A DNA stretch of 64,000 bases. Origin: Bacillus_BD sp050389805 (lineage in GTDB: Bacteria; Bacillota; Bacilli; Bacillales; Cytobacillaceae). The notes below the pieces were generated by a model. It ran no database searches, was not told where the DNA came from, and worked only from the letters and a program-made list of their open reading frames with translations. Numbering within the stretch: position 1 is the stretch's first letter; the number at the start of each line of letters is the position of its first letter. Positions 52,223 through 61,668 of the stretch are shown here, one piece after another. The position numbers were made by a program, and so were the translations under genes. Location: contig NZ_CP130945.1 of NCBI RefSeq assembly GCF_050389805.1, positions 992,001-1,056,000 of the forward strand, given 5' to 3'.

Positions 52223-52459
52223 TTAGAATACTTGCTCAACTTCTACTACACCAGGAACTTCTTCAACAAGGGCGCGTTCGATTCCAGCCTTTAATGTAAT
52301 AGTTGAACTTGGGCAGCTACCACAAGCACCTAGTAAACGTAATTTCACAATACCATCTTCTACATCAATTAATTCACAATCTCCTCCGTCACGAAGAAGG
52401 AACGGGCGTAATTTATCTAATACTTCTGATACTTGCTCAAACATTGTTTGTTCTGACAT
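52223..52459 (-). CDS. yutI: NifU/NfuA-type Fe-S carrier YutI
   Basis: The protein of about 78 residues is a NifU C-terminal domain. The motif LLGACGSCPSSTITLKAGIE has the C-x2-C that binds or transfers a cluster. It starts at the ATG at 52459 after AAAGGAG, not the ATG at 52483. Probably works with the Suf system. Confidence 0.9.
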   Translation of the reverse strand: MSEQTMFEQVSEVLDKLRPFLLRDGGDCELIDVEDGIVKLRLLGACGSCPSSTITLKAGIERALVEEVPGVVEVEQVF

Positions 52460-52617
52460 GTTATCGACTCCTTTCCTACTCATTATTATACTGGGGTGAG
52501 AATAAAAAAGCTACAGATGAGAATCGAAATCCATACAATCCCAACAATCTAATATTTTGTTTTATAATAATAATTATAATATCATATACTTAAGAAAGGT
52601 AGAGAGGATGAAAAGAA

Positions 52618-52950
52618 ATGGGCCAAAAAGAAGTGGAGATCGCCATTTTTGGTGCAGAACAAATTTGTGCTAGTTGTGTTAATTTACCATCATCCATTGA
52701 TACGTATGAATGGCTACAAGCAGCAATTAGCCGCAAATTTCCGAATCAGCCCTTTCGGTTTACGTATACAGATATTTTTCAACCACCTGATGATGAAGAA
52801 AAAAAACGATTTGCGCAAAAAGTTATTGACGAGGATCTATTTTATCCCGTCATTTTAGTAGAAGGAAAAATTGTCGGTGAGGGTAACGCTCGCTTAAAAA
52901 CCATTTATGCTGAGCTTGAGAAATACGGATATATACCGGAAGAAAAATAA
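52618..52950 (+). CDS. yuzD: DUF1462 thioredoxin-like protein YuzD
   Basis: The 110-residue protein has a C-x2-C motif (QICASCVNLPSS, Cys 18 and 21) at the start of a thioredoxin-like fold, and a late VILVEGKIVGEGNARLK. It belongs to YuzD/DUF1462, of unknown function. It is divergent from yutI, with a shared terminator with yutJ. Confidence 0.85.
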   Translation: MGQKEVEIAIFGAEQICASCVNLPSSIDTYEWLQAAISRKFPNQPFRFTYTDIFQPPDDEEKKRFAQKVIDEDLFYPVILVEGKIVGEGNARLKTIYAELEKYGYIPEEK

Positions 52951-52993
52951 AAAAGGAACACCTTCTCGTTTAAAATGGAAGGTGTTCCTTTTG
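52951..52993. terminator. Bidirectional terminator between yuzD and yutJ
   Basis: The stem AAAAGGAACACCTT/AAGGTGTTCCTTTT lies between convergent stop codons. Confidence 0.75.
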
Positions 52994-52996
52994 TTA

Positions 52997-54064
52997 TTAT
53001 CCGCGGTGGTACTTGTACATCCATAATATTCCTGATTTTAGCAAGCGAGCGACTCGACCTGTAACAGGTTTTTCGTTTAGTAGACCGAATCCGTGTTTTT
53101 TTCCAAGAGATCCTAGAATGCCCTTCAATTTAATCAGGGGTAGGGTTTCAGGTAATTCTTCCTGATTCCATCGCTTCATTAGAATTTGGACAATTTGTTC
53201 CCCTTGTCCTTCTGCTAATTGTGCACTTGGAGCATGCGGTAAGCTGGCACAGTCTCCAACCACATAGACATGTTCATTATTAGGGATGTTATGGTGCTTT
53301 GTTAGAACGACTCTTCCCTGTTTATCCTTTTCAACATTAAGCTCTCGTACAACTTGATTTGGTTGAATTCCGGCTGTCCAAACGATTACATCACTGGGAA
53401 TCGGTTCATCATGATTGAATAACATTCTGTCCTCTACCCTTGTAATATTTGAGTTGCTCACAATATCTACGCCATTATTATCGAACCAATTTTGGACATA
53501 AGTGCTCAGTTTGACAGGGAAAGCAGATAAAATATAATTCCCACGGTCAAATAGTTTAACTTTTAAATCCGGACGACTCTCTACAAGTTCTGATGCGAGC
53601 TCCACACCGCTTAATCCCGCGCCAACAATCGATACGGTTGACCCAGGAGATAGATTATTAAGAGTTTGATACGTATTTCGTGCTTTTTCAATGGATTGAA
53701 TACTGTAAGTAAACTCTTTTGCACCAGGTACCCCATGATAGTTATCTTCGCAACCTAGTCCAATAATTAAGTCGTCATAGGAAACGTCATTTTCATCAGC
53801 AAGAATGACTTTTTTCTTTTCAAGGTCGATTTTAGTAATTTCAGCATAGATGACTTGTAATTTAGGGTGATCAGGAAATGCAACTCGTACATCTTGATCT
53901 GAAATGGTTCCTGCAGCTAGCGCATAGAATTCTGTTTTCAAACAATGATAAGGCACTCGATCAATTAAAGTTATAGAAACGTCTTCAGGTAATTGAGTGG
54001 GCAATAAACGATCAAGAATTCTTACGCCACCATATCCTCCACCCAGTATAACCAGCTTTTTCAT
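52997..54064 (-). CDS. yutJ: NADH dehydrogenase-like flavoprotein YutJ
   Basis: The 355-residue type II NADH dehydrogenase-like oxidoreductase has an FAD-binding motif KLVILGGGYGGVRI at the N-terminus and the NAD motif VSIVGAGLSGVELASEL in the middle. VYVVGDCAS closes the FAD site. The ATG at 54064 follows AAAGGGG; the ATG at 54091 is too far upstream. The electron acceptor is unknown. Confidence 0.88.
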   Translation of the reverse strand: MKKLVILGGGYGGVRILDRLLPTQLPEDVSITLIDRVPYHCLKTEFYALAAGTISDQDVRVAFPDHPKLQVIYAEITKIDLEKKKVILADENDVSYDDLIIGLGCEDNYHGVPGAKEFTYSIQSIEKARNTYQTLNNLSPGSTVSIVGAGLSGVELASELVESRPDLKVKLFDRGNYILSAFPVKLSTYVQNWFDNNGVDIVSNSNITRVEDRMLFNHDEPIPSDVIVWTAGIQPNQVVRELNVEKDKQGRVVLTKHHNIPNNEHVYVVGDCASLPHAPSAQLAEGQGEQIVQILMKRWNQEELPETLPLIKLKGILGSLGKKHGFGLLNEKPVTGRVARLLKSGILWMYKYHRG

Positions 54065-54460
54065 TATCATTTCCCCTTTTTCTTCGCTCATCTATTAACT
54101 ATCTCTATATTATTATTCAATGAATGATGAAAGATGAACGAAATTCCTCACTTAATCTTGAATGAATTGGCTTTGAATGGGTTATTATTCTATATTGATA
54201 TTCTATTATGATGATTAAAACCTTATTAAAGCGCTCTCAAAAACTATATTTTAAAAACGAGTAAATATTTATTAATATAAGGAAAGTATAACTAAATTGT
54301 GACAAAATAACAACAGTTTTGAGGCTTTTTTATGACAAGGAGAATATTGATATAATAAAATTTTATTTCCTTTATAGCATCTAACTTGAAAGCTATTAAA
54401 ATTTGTCTTAAGGAGTTAAAATAAATAAGATAGCTCTTTGGAGTTTGGGGTGAGGAAGAT
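54065..54460. other. yutJ-yuzB divergent intergenic region
   Basis: This 396-bp AT-rich region has no ORF. A -10-like TATAAT lies at 54351-54356 ahead of yuzB, with no clear -35. Confidence 0.35.
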
Positions 54461-54697
54461 ATGAGAAGAACGTTAATTGAATTTTGTATCACCAATTTGG
54501 CAAACGGTGCACAAAAGGCGAGAGCAGAGTTAGAAAGAGACTCCAATTTAGATGTCGTTGAATATGGTTGTTTAAGTCAGTGTGGCAAATGTCATCACAC
54601 CTTATATGCTCTTGTAAATGGGGAAGTGGTGATGGGTGAAAATTCAGAACAGCTCGTAGAGAATATATATGATTATATTGATCGTTTACCGCTTTAA
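54461..54697 (+). CDS. yuzB: DUF1450 protein YuzB
   Basis: The 78-residue protein has the family's cysteines: IEFCITNLA (Cys8) and GCLSQCGKCHHTLY (three Cys in C-x3-C-x2-C). The arrangement resembles a small metal or Fe-S site of ferredoxin-like thioredoxin fold. Function unknown. A second DUF1450 gene is at 63230. It is convergent with the DUF2225 gene. Confidence 0.85.
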   Translation: MRRTLIEFCITNLANGAQKARAELERDSNLDVVEYGCLSQCGKCHHTLYALVNGEVVMGENSEQLVENIYDYIDRLPL

Positions 54698-54698
54698 A

Positions 54699-54748
54699 TA
54701 GAAAAAAGGAACTCTAAGCTAATAAAGCTCTAGAGATATCCTTTTTCT
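54699..54748. terminator. Bidirectional terminator after yuzB
   Basis: The imperfect stem AGAAAAAAGGA.../...TCCTTTTTCT closes around CTCTAAGCTAATAAAGCTCTAG, itself partly paired. Confidence 0.6.
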
Positions 54749-55448
54749 AGTTGGTAGATAATTGAAATTCCTTTGTATGCCTGACTTCATTCCAACGGTC
54801 TTTGGCCATTTCTACTAATCGGCTCTCAGTTGTTTTCTTCTGCTGTTCGATCACTTTTGAAAAATGTACACTGGCATCTTTGATATTGCCTGTTCGAATT
54901 GAAAGCTCTCCTAATAAATAAAGAACGCGAATTTCGGACACTTGAGTCCCTTGAAAATCTTGGGTGGTATAGCTATAAAAATATTCTTGAAGGGCAATAT
55001 TCATAAAACGTTGCTCTTGTGTATCATTTCCTAAATAGCGGTAAAGCCATGTTAGTTTTATATATAATCCAGCTAAAATAATATGTTTTTCTTGTTTTAA
55101 TGTGGCACAATAAATAGCCAATTTGTATGTTTTTATGGCATCCTCAATCGATCTTTTATCTGAAAAATGATGGGGGTTCCATTTTGAGCATACCTTATCT
55201 TGAATGGCTTCTTTTGTTCCATATGAAAAGTAATTTGAAAAGTCTTCTGAAAAAGAATATCCACAAGAAGGACAAACAATTATTTGATAAAGGATTGGGT
55301 TATTTTCTGGATCTGTATAGGTAGGACAAAAGTCTGTATCAGTGGATTCCAATTTTACAAATCGAGTTCGAATCTTTTTTGAATGAAACTTGTTGCTACA
55401 AATATGACATTCGTACTTTTTATCATAAAGAGGTTCAATTTCAGTCAA
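54747..55448 (-). CDS. DUF2225 protein with zinc-type Cys pairs
   Basis: The 233-residue cytoplasmic protein starts with a C-x2-C pair (YECHICSNKF) and a second pair (IIVCPSCGYSF), probably a zinc ribbon. TPR-like helices follow (about 110-220). Resembles the DUF2225 family of Bacilli. Function unknown. Confidence 0.78.
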   Translation of the reverse strand: MTEIEPLYDKKYECHICSNKFHSKKIRTRFVKLESTDTDFCPTYTDPENNPILYQIIVCPSCGYSFSEDFSNYFSYGTKEAIQDKVCSKWNPHHFSDKRSIEDAIKTYKLAIYCATLKQEKHIILAGLYIKLTWLYRYLGNDTQEQRFMNIALQEYFYSYTTQDFQGTQVSEIRVLYLLGELSIRTGNIKDASVHFSKVIEQQKKTTESRLVEMAKDRWNEVRHTKEFQLSTN

Positions 55449-55612
55449 TTTTTAGACACCTCCAAATAGAGAGTATTGAACTATACTAAAAGTATTATAA
55501 CTCATTTTCATATAGGACTAAAGAAATATTTGGTAGTTATGTCATTTGCACATTAGTTGAGGGACGAAGATGAAGTGTATATAATAGAATATAAGTAAAA
55601 GGAGGCAAAAAA

Positions 55613-55975
55613 ATGAGTGAATTAGTGAAGATTTCTGAAGCAGCGGCTCTCCAAATAAAAGATATGATGAAGCAAAACGAGGAAGAAGGAGCACTATTAC
55701 GAGTAGCCGTCAAAGGCGGCGGTTGCAGCGGCTTAACCTACGGAATGGGGTTTGTTCCGGAAGCTGAGGAAAATGATCTTGTATTTGAATTACATGGATT
55801 ACAAGTGGTTGTAAATAAAGATGATGCGGCTATTTTAGATGGTACACAAATCGATTACAAACAATCCTTAATGGGCGGCGGGTTCACGATTGATAACCCA
55901 AATGCGATTGCGACATGTGGATGCGGATCAAGTTTCCGTACGGCTACACAAACAGGAACACCTGAAGAATGTTAA
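55613..55975 (+). CDS. yutM: A-type Fe-S carrier YutM (SufA-like)
   Basis: The 120-residue HesB/IscA-family protein has the three conserved cysteines in KGGGCSGLTYGMGF and ATCGCGSSFRTA. A-type carriers pass clusters to apo-proteins. The AAAGGAGG site is seven bases before the ATG. Confidence 0.92.
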   Translation: MSELVKISEAAALQIKDMMKQNEEEGALLRVAVKGGGCSGLTYGMGFVPEAEENDLVFELHGLQVVVNKDDAAILDGTQIDYKQSLMGGGFTIDNPNAIATCGCGSSFRTATQTGTPEEC

Positions 55976-55984
55976 GAAAGTAGA

Positions 55985-56032
55985 AAAAACGGTGTCTGAT
56001 ACTTATATAAGTATCAGACACCGTTTTTTTTT
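55985..56032. terminator. Bidirectional terminator after yutM
   Basis: A perfect long stem built from AACGGTGTCTGATACTTA and TAAGTATCAGACACCGTT with flanking A and T runs separates convergent genes. Confidence 0.85.
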
Positions 56033-56033
56033 G

Positions 56034-56381
56034 TTAACGCGCTACTTCTTTAAACGAAATTCTCACAATTTTCTCAGTGGATCTATTAAATTCGATGTTA
56101 ACAAGCACCCCAAATTCCCTGTCTTTGCCTTTTACCCACAATTTAAATTTTTCAACAGAGTTATTCCCTTTATTTTCTTTTCCCACATGTAAATAATCAA
56201 CGACTTGAGCATCTGGGTATTTTTCTTTTGTTTTTTCAACAGCGATATTTCCCCATTTTGCATATGGGGGTGGTTGTGTTTGAGTTTGTGCATGTACGTC
56301 ATATGCAATTAGGTTAAAATGTGAATTGCCCAAGCTCATAATCGTAAAACAAACAAATGTTAAGTATATGATTTTTTTCAT
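56034..56381 (-). CDS. Secreted DUF3889 protein
   Basis: The product is about 115 residues long, with a signal peptide ending near AYDVHAQ. The exported part (AKWGNIAVEKTKEKYPDAQV) resembles the DUF3889/YqzG family. Function unknown. I chose the ATG at 56381 six bases after GAGGAGG; ATG 56387 overlaps it. Confidence 0.72.
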   Translation of the reverse strand: MKKIIYLTFVCFTIMSLGNSHFNLIAYDVHAQTQTQPPPYAKWGNIAVEKTKEKYPDAQVVDYLHVGKENKGNNSVEKFKLWVKGKDREFGVLVNIEFNRSTEKIVRISFKEVAR

Positions 56382-56503
56382 GCTCATCCTCCTCTTCGTT
56401 AGAATTTGTAATTGTACTCCTCTTTATTCTGTTGTTATCAATATTTACTTTTACTCGATGTAAAGGGAAAATTTAATAATTTTCATTGATGTTGTAAACA
56501 TAA

Positions 56504-56551
56504 TAGTGTATGATACATAGTATAAAGTAAATAGTGTATGACACATAGTAT
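56504..56551 (+). promoter_or_regulatory. Paired PadR-type operators
   Basis: TAGTGTATGATACATAGTAT (56504-56523) and TAGTGTATGACACATAGTAT (56532-56551) are 28 bp apart. Each contains a dyad (TGTA-TGA-TACA type) and lies just before the padR start. They are probably autoregulatory. Confidence 0.6.
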
Positions 56552-56586
56552 TATATTTTAGCAATTATTAAAAATGAGGTGGGTGA

Positions 56587-56934
56587 ATGAGTACATTATT
56601 GGATTCATTAATGACAGAGCTCAGGAGAGGAACGTTGACCTTAGCCGTTTTAAGTCAATTGCGTACACCACAATATGGATATTCACTTGTTCAGCTTTTA
56701 GAGCAATCGGGAATATCGATAGAGCAAAGTACTTTGTATCCTTTATTACGTCGTTTAGAAAAACAAGAATTAGTTACAAGCAGTTGGGATACAACAGAAA
56801 GCAGGCCGCGTAAATATTATGTACTCAGTGAATATGGTGTGGAGATCTTTTTGCAATTAAAAGCGGAATGGATGAAGAATTCAAAAGAACTTTATGAACT
56901 ATTAAAAGGGGAGGAAGATGATGGATTTAATTGA
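56587..56934 (+). CDS. PadR-family transcriptional regulator
   Basis: The 115-residue winged-helix protein matches the PadR family: RRGTLTLAVLSQLRTPQYGY, then SIEQSTLYPLLRRLEKQELV as recognition helix, followed by RKYYVLSEYG. The next gene overlaps its 3' end by 17 bp, and the two form the common pairing of a PadR with a HAAS-domain membrane protein. Confidence 0.9.
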   Translation: MSTLLDSLMTELRRGTLTLAVLSQLRTPQYGYSLVQLLEQSGISIEQSTLYPLLRRLEKQELVTSSWDTTESRPRKYYVLSEYGVEIFLQLKAEWMKNSKELYELLKGEEDDGFN

Positions 56935-57919
56935 GATATATATCCAAGAAGTGACACGGAGGCTACCGGAAAAAAGTCGTGAAGACATCGCACTTGAATT
57001 AAGATCAACCATTGAGGATATGCTTCCGGCTGATTATATGGAAGAGGATGTGAAAAAGGTACTGGTGAAAATGGGGAATCCGGTAACGTTAGCAAGTGGA
57101 TATCGAGAGCGGCCGATGCATTTAATTGGTCCGCGTTACTATGATTTATATGTATCATTGTTGAAAATGATTTTACCCATTGCCGGTGTCATTGCGTTGA
57201 TTTCAATGATTGCAAGTTATTTCTTTACCTATAACGGTGAAGAAGCGATATTAAACATTATTATCAAAGTTTTTGCCGAAGGAATTTGGGTCTTAATTGA
57301 AGTAGGCTTACAGGTTGCTTTCTGGTTAACTCTTACATTTGCGATTATTGAACGATGTGATAAAGGGAAAGATTTAGAGCCATTAACCATGAATTATAAC
57401 AAATGGACTCCTGATGATTTAAAAAATATTACTTATATCCCGAAGAAAAAGGAAATTCCAAGGAGCGAAGTATATTTTAGTTTAGTATGGACATCGATTT
57501 GGGCAAGTGTATATTTTTACGCAAATCATTTATTAGGGGCCTATAAAAACGAGGGAAATGGACTTGAATTTGTCACTCCTGCCTTAGATCATGAAGTATT
57601 ACTATCGTATTGGCCTTTTATCGTAATCGTGATAGGAATAGAAATTGCATTAGCCCTTTACAAATTATTTAAAGGACAGTGGACATATAAAGTGGCTGTA
57701 TTTAACACCATTCATGAGGTCCTATCAACTATTGTTGTCATTGTCATTATGATAAATCCTAATTTATTCCAACCTGAATTTGTTTCCTTTATGACGGATC
57801 TCTTTTCCGTCCCAGCAGAACACTTTACCAATTGGATCACGATCGGAGTCATCTTCCTGTTTGTCGTATTTGGTGGGATAGCCATCTTTGATGGGTTCCG
57901 TAAAGCAAGAATTCGTTAG
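56918..57919 (+). CDS. HAAS-domain membrane protein
   Basis: The 333-residue protein starts with a cytoplasmic HAAS-type helical domain (about 1-70, IYIQEVTRRLPEKSREDIAL) followed by six or so membrane spans with a loop in the middle. Proteins of this type are regulated by adjacent PadR regulators. The ligand or function is unknown. The ribosome site GGGAGGAAG overlaps padR, so translation is coupled. Confidence 0.8.
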   Translation: MMDLIEIYIQEVTRRLPEKSREDIALELRSTIEDMLPADYMEEDVKKVLVKMGNPVTLASGYRERPMHLIGPRYYDLYVSLLKMILPIAGVIALISMIASYFFTYNGEEAILNIIIKVFAEGIWVLIEVGLQVAFWLTLTFAIIERCDKGKDLEPLTMNYNKWTPDDLKNITYIPKKKEIPRSEVYFSLVWTSIWASVYFYANHLLGAYKNEGNGLEFVTPALDHEVLLSYWPFIVIVIGIEIALALYKLFKGQWTYKVAVFNTIHEVLSTIVVIVIMINPNLFQPEFVSFMTDLFSVPAEHFTNWITIGVIFLFVVFGGIAIFDGFRKARIR

Positions 57920-57944
57920 AAAAATGAATAAACAATGTTGGACG

Positions 57945-57976
57945 ATAGATCGGTGTATTTAAGCCGGTCTTTTTTG
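57945..57976 (+). terminator. Terminator after HAAS gene
   Basis: The short stem GATCGGTG/AGCCGGTC with wobbles is followed by TTTTTTG. Confidence 0.55.
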
Positions 57977-58046
57977 TTATAAGTTGTTTTTTTAGTATAA
58001 AGAATAATACAATGAAAGGTAAGAATCGTTCCAGAGGTGAAGAGGA

Positions 58047-59261
58047 TTGAATAAACCTAAAATAGTTGTAATAGGTGCTGGTTTTGCTGGATTAATGGCT
58101 GTAACAACATTGCAAAAAGAATTAAATGTACAGGAAGCAGAAATTATTTTAGTCAATAAACACGAATATCACTATCAAAGAACATGGCTGCATCAAGTAG
58201 CAGGAGGAACGATACATCCTAACCGGGTTCGTTTTGAAATTAGCCCTTTATTAGATAAAAATAAAGTACGGTTTGTTAAAAAAACTGTTTCGAAAATAGA
58301 TACAAGTCAGAAAAAGGTCATCTTCGATAATCAAGAGGAATTATCTTATGATTATCTTGTTGTTGCTCTAGGTGGTGAGCAAGAGGAATACGGGATCAAG
58401 GGAATTGATGAATATGCCCTAGCGATTTCGAGCGTTAACGCTGCTAGAGGTATCCGAAATCATATTGAAGAGCAATTTAGAATGTATCACACTCATAAGA
58501 ATGATGATAATTTGACAATTGTGGTTGGAGGGGCTGGATTAACAGGGATTGAATTTCTTGGTGAGCTGACAGAATGGGTTCCAAAATTATGTCGACAATA
58601 TCATGTCGATCAACAGAAAGTAAAGTATATTTGTGTTCAATCGTCCTATCCTTTACAAATCTTTGAGCATGACTTGGCAGAGTATGCTGTGTCGTCTTTA
58701 AAGAAAAAGGGCGTTCAATTTATCCTAGGGAAACGGATTAAAGAATGCAAACAAGGTTCTGTTTTAATTGGCGGTCATGGCGATGATGACCTCGAAGAAA
58801 TTAAAACAGGGTCTTTTATCTGGGCTGCAGGTGTTAGAGGAAATAAAATTATTGAAAAAGCTGGTATAGAGACGGTAAATGGTCGGGTGGAAGTTCAGCC
58901 AGATTTGAGAGTACCTGGATTTGATCGTCTTTTTATTATCGGAGATTGCTCAGTGGTGAAAGATCCAAAAACAGGTGAACCTTATTCGCCCACCGCTCAA
59001 ATTGCCTTGCAACAAGGAATAACATGTGCCGAAAATATTATCTCTTTAGTCAGAGGTGAACAAGAACTTAAGTCATTTGACCCTCATATTCGCGGGATCG
59101 TGTGTGCACTTGGTAAAAATAATGCCTGTGGTGTCGTATACGGTAAAAAATTAAAAGGTTCAAAGGCATTGGCGATGAAAAAATTAATCGATAACCGGGC
59201 CTTGTATATGATTGGCGGCTCTACATTACTCGCAAAAAAAGGTAGAGTTAGTCTGTTTTAA
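58047..59261 (+). CDS. yumB: NADH dehydrogenase-like flavoprotein YumB
   Basis: This 404-residue type II NADH:quinone oxidoreductase-like enzyme has FAD motif KIVVIGAGFAGLMAVTTL, NAD motif IVVGGAGLTGIEFLGELTE and the closing motif LFIIGDCSVVKDP. It is longer than YutJ and has the C-terminal membrane-associated region. It starts at TTG after AGGTGAAGAGGA. It heads the yum/yui region. Confidence 0.9.
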   Translation: MNKPKIVVIGAGFAGLMAVTTLQKELNVQEAEIILVNKHEYHYQRTWLHQVAGGTIHPNRVRFEISPLLDKNKVRFVKKTVSKIDTSQKKVIFDNQEELSYDYLVVALGGEQEEYGIKGIDEYALAISSVNAARGIRNHIEEQFRMYHTHKNDDNLTIVVGGAGLTGIEFLGELTEWVPKLCRQYHVDQQKVKYICVQSSYPLQIFEHDLAEYAVSSLKKKGVQFILGKRIKECKQGSVLIGGHGDDDLEEIKTGSFIWAAGVRGNKIIEKAGIETVNGRVEVQPDLRVPGFDRLFIIGDCSVVKDPKTGEPYSPTAQIALQQGITCAENIISLVRGEQELKSFDPHIRGIVCALGKNNACGVVYGKKLKGSKALAMKKLIDNRALYMIGGSTLLAKKGRVSLF

Positions 59262-59264
59262 ATG

Positions 59265-59303
59265 GTGCCAGGTACCTTCCAGTTTCTGGAAGGTACCTGG
59301 CAC
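59265..59303 (+). terminator. Terminator after yumB (hairpin-family member)
   Basis: GTGCCAGGTACCTTCCAG and CTGGAAGGTACCTGGCAC pair perfectly over 18 bp with a 3-base loop. Confidence 0.75.
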
Positions 59304-59384
59304 TTATTTGTTTTATGAAACACAAAAATTGACGCTTTTTCAAAGAATCTGTACACTTAAAATGGTACAAGGAGGGACATACTT

Positions 59385-59708
59385 ATGCAAATGAATATTG
59401 TTGTACTGATCATATCCATGCTGCTTTTTTTCGTGTTATTTTTCGGGATTGGTTTTATTTTAAATATGTTACTTCGGATGTCATGGATTATGGCTATTAT
59501 TTATCCTATTATTGCTTTTATTATTATCGATGATGTACGTTTTATTGAATATTTTACAAGAACAATGGAAGCTATATCAGAATTAGGATCTCGGATTATT
59601 GGCTTAGCCCCTGCGGATATTTTAATTTTAGCATGTGGTTGGGGCGGGGCGATTGTAGCTGGGATTACGATTAAAGCACTTCGAAAAAGGGGCTATCAGA
59701 TGTTTTAA
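59385..59708 (+). CDS. yuiB: Small membrane protein YuiB
   Basis: The 107-residue protein is mostly hydrophobic with about three spans (8-30, 36-50 and 80-96). Matches YuiB in sequence type and place. Function unknown. ACAAGGAGGGAC precedes the ATG. Confidence 0.82.
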   Translation: MQMNIVVLIISMLLFFVLFFGIGFILNMLLRMSWIMAIIYPIIAFIIIDDVRFIEYFTRTMEAISELGSRIIGLAPADILILACGWGGAIVAGITIKALRKRGYQMF

Positions 59709-60226
59709 TCCTACTAAAAATAAATCATTCATAATAGAGACTTATTTAAGAAGTTCTGATAGTGGGGAGCAAGTGTAAAAAACATTAAAAACCAAAAAAA
59801 ATCAATAGAAATAGCAGTTAAAAACACATGGATCATAAAAGTTCATGTGTTTTATTTTGGTTTGTATGATTCAATTCCACTTTAGAATTATACGATATCC
59901 ATTCGTTTCAACTTTATTAAGGACATTTAGTACGTTATTCTTAACAATATACAGATTTGAAAAGCCTTCAGAGACTAAGTGAGTTATTTTCTATGATTTT
60001 TAATAGGCTAAAATTCCAATATTCATTTCCATAATCAGGGAATTATAGGCACCAAATGACTTGCGATTTAGCCTGTTCATTGCAATGATATATATTATGC
60101 GAATACTGAATTATTTGTATGAAATTAGAAGTTTTTTATTTTTGTACATTCCTCCCTTTTTTTACTATTCATGAATAATTTTAATCCTGATAGGAAATGA
60201 ATAGTTTTGGGAGGAATGAAAAATAC
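59709..60226. other. yuiB-yuiC intergenic region
   Basis: Over 500 bp without a plausible gene. A hairpin, AAAACACATG/CATGTGTTTT (59821-59852), is the likely yuiB terminator. The rest is AT-rich with nothing recognised. Confidence 0.45.
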
Positions 60227-60919
60227 ATGATACCAATCAAAAAACTTTCAACTCGTATGATCATGACCCTGCTTTTTATTGGAGCCTTAATCGTTACGGC
60301 TCAAACCATTACAGGTTTAGATGTGAAAACCTTTATGTTTAGTATGAACGAGAAGACAAGCGATGATACAAATCAACGTCATTTAAGTTTCGAAATATTG
60401 GATGGCGTATTAGAGTCGTTTCATCACTCTGTAAAAGTGAATTCAGGGATGACTACAGTTGAAGCAGCTACACAAAGCATCGAGGAACAACTTGATCTCT
60501 CTAAGTATCCAAAAGTAAAAGTAACGGCTACAGGCTACACGGCAGGAGTTGAATCAACGGGAAAAAACCCGGGGCATCCTGAATATGGGATTACTTATTC
60601 AGGAGTAATGGTCAAAAGAGATTTATATTCCACCGTTGCAGCTGATTTACAAATATTTCCGATTGGAACCATTCTCTTTATCCCTGGATATGGATTTGGT
60701 GTTGTTGCTGATAAAGGAGGCGCCATTAAAGGGAATCGAGTAGACCTATACTTTAACACAGTAGATGATGTGTATAATCAGTGGGGTAAAAAAGATATTG
60801 AGGTTTATGTGATTGAAGAGGGTGACGGAACCTTAACAGAGACAGAGTTGCAGGTTTTGAATGAAGCTGAATCTATGCAAGTATTCCGTCAACAATATAT
60901 GAATACAGAAAGAAAATAA
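60227..60919 (+). CDS. yuiC: 3D-domain muralytic protein YuiC
   Basis: The 230-residue secreted or membrane-anchored protein has an N-terminal hydrophobic segment (about 12-28) and a C-terminal 3D domain (double-psi barrel) with VTATGYTAGVES, FPIGTILFIPGYG and VVADKGGAIKGNRVDLYFNT including the Asp triad. YuiC of B. subtilis is a stationary-phase survival lytic transglycosylase. ATG at 60227 follows GGGAGGAA. Confidence 0.85.
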   Translation: MIPIKKLSTRMIMTLLFIGALIVTAQTITGLDVKTFMFSMNEKTSDDTNQRHLSFEILDGVLESFHHSVKVNSGMTTVEAATQSIEEQLDLSKYPKVKVTATGYTAGVESTGKNPGHPEYGITYSGVMVKRDLYSTVAADLQIFPIGTILFIPGYGFGVVADKGGAIKGNRVDLYFNTVDDVYNQWGKKDIEVYVIEEGDGTLTETELQVLNEAESMQVFRQQYMNTERK

Positions 60920-60920
60920 A

Positions 60921-60980
60921 AAACGAGGCTGATTCAATGGGGTATCGAACTACCTGCACTGAAAACAGCCTCTTCTGATT
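60921..60980. terminator. Hairpin between yuiC and yuiD
   Basis: GAGGCTG and CAGCCTC anchor an imperfect stem between convergent stops. Confidence 0.5.
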
Positions 60981-61460
60981 TTATACTCTAAAAAGAAAAT
61001 GTAGTGCTAACGTAAGGAGAATACCTGTTAATCCTCCAAAAAATACTTCACTCGGTTCGTGTCCAAGTAATTCTTTTAATTCCTTCCTAACTTCTTCCTC
61101 TGGTTTTTGCGGCAGAGACTTTACTTCTGAAACAAGTTTTTTAAACTCGAACACGAGTTGGTTTAACACAGTCGCATGTTTCCCAGCCTGTCTTCTTACT
61201 CCTGAAGCATCATACATAGTTACAATGGCAAATACGGTAGCCACTGCAAATACGGGGGAACCAAGTCCTGTATCTACTGCAACTCCAGTTGCTAAGGCAG
61301 TAACCATTGCCGAATGAGAACTTGGCATGCCACCTGTACTTGTCATTAATGACCAATCAAGTTTTCTCGTGGCAATGTATTGGATCGGAACTTTAATAAA
61401 TTGTGCAAATAATACAGCGAATAGGGCAGCCCACAAGGGGAAATTTTCAAGCAAACTCAT
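60981..61460 (-). CDS. yuiD: DUF212 PAP2-like membrane protein YuiD
   Basis: The 159-residue membrane protein of the DUF212 family has the phosphatase-like motif TGGMPSSHSAMVTALATGVA and MYDASGVRRQAGKHATVLNQ. Relatives are thought to be acid phosphatase or haloperoxidase-fold enzymes of the membrane. Function not established. Divergent from pepA. Confidence 0.85.
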   Translation of the reverse strand: MSLLENFPLWAALFAVLFAQFIKVPIQYIATRKLDWSLMTSTGGMPSSHSAMVTALATGVAVDTGLGSPVFAVATVFAIVTMYDASGVRRQAGKHATVLNQLVFEFKKLVSEVKSLPQKPEEEVRKELKELLGHEPSEVFFGGLTGILLTLALHFLFRV

Positions 61461-61599
61461 TTTTGATTGATCATCCTTTTTACCATAATTGCAAGCGATA
61501 TTGTAGCACGTAATATTTTAACAATAAGGTGTAATAAATGCTAGTGTTCAAACACGGTTAAATAGACATTTAACTCGGTACAGCTATTATTTGCTTAAC

Positions 61600-61628
61600 T
61601 TGACGCGATTATTTTCATAAATTATGCT
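61600..61628 (+). promoter_or_regulatory. pepA promoter
   Basis: TTGACG (61600-61605), a 17-bp spacer and TATGCT (61623-61628) lie 41 bp before the pepA start. Confidence 0.65.
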
Positions 61629-61668
61629 AAAAATGGTTCGTTATGTTAAAAGATAAGGAGGGTTCATC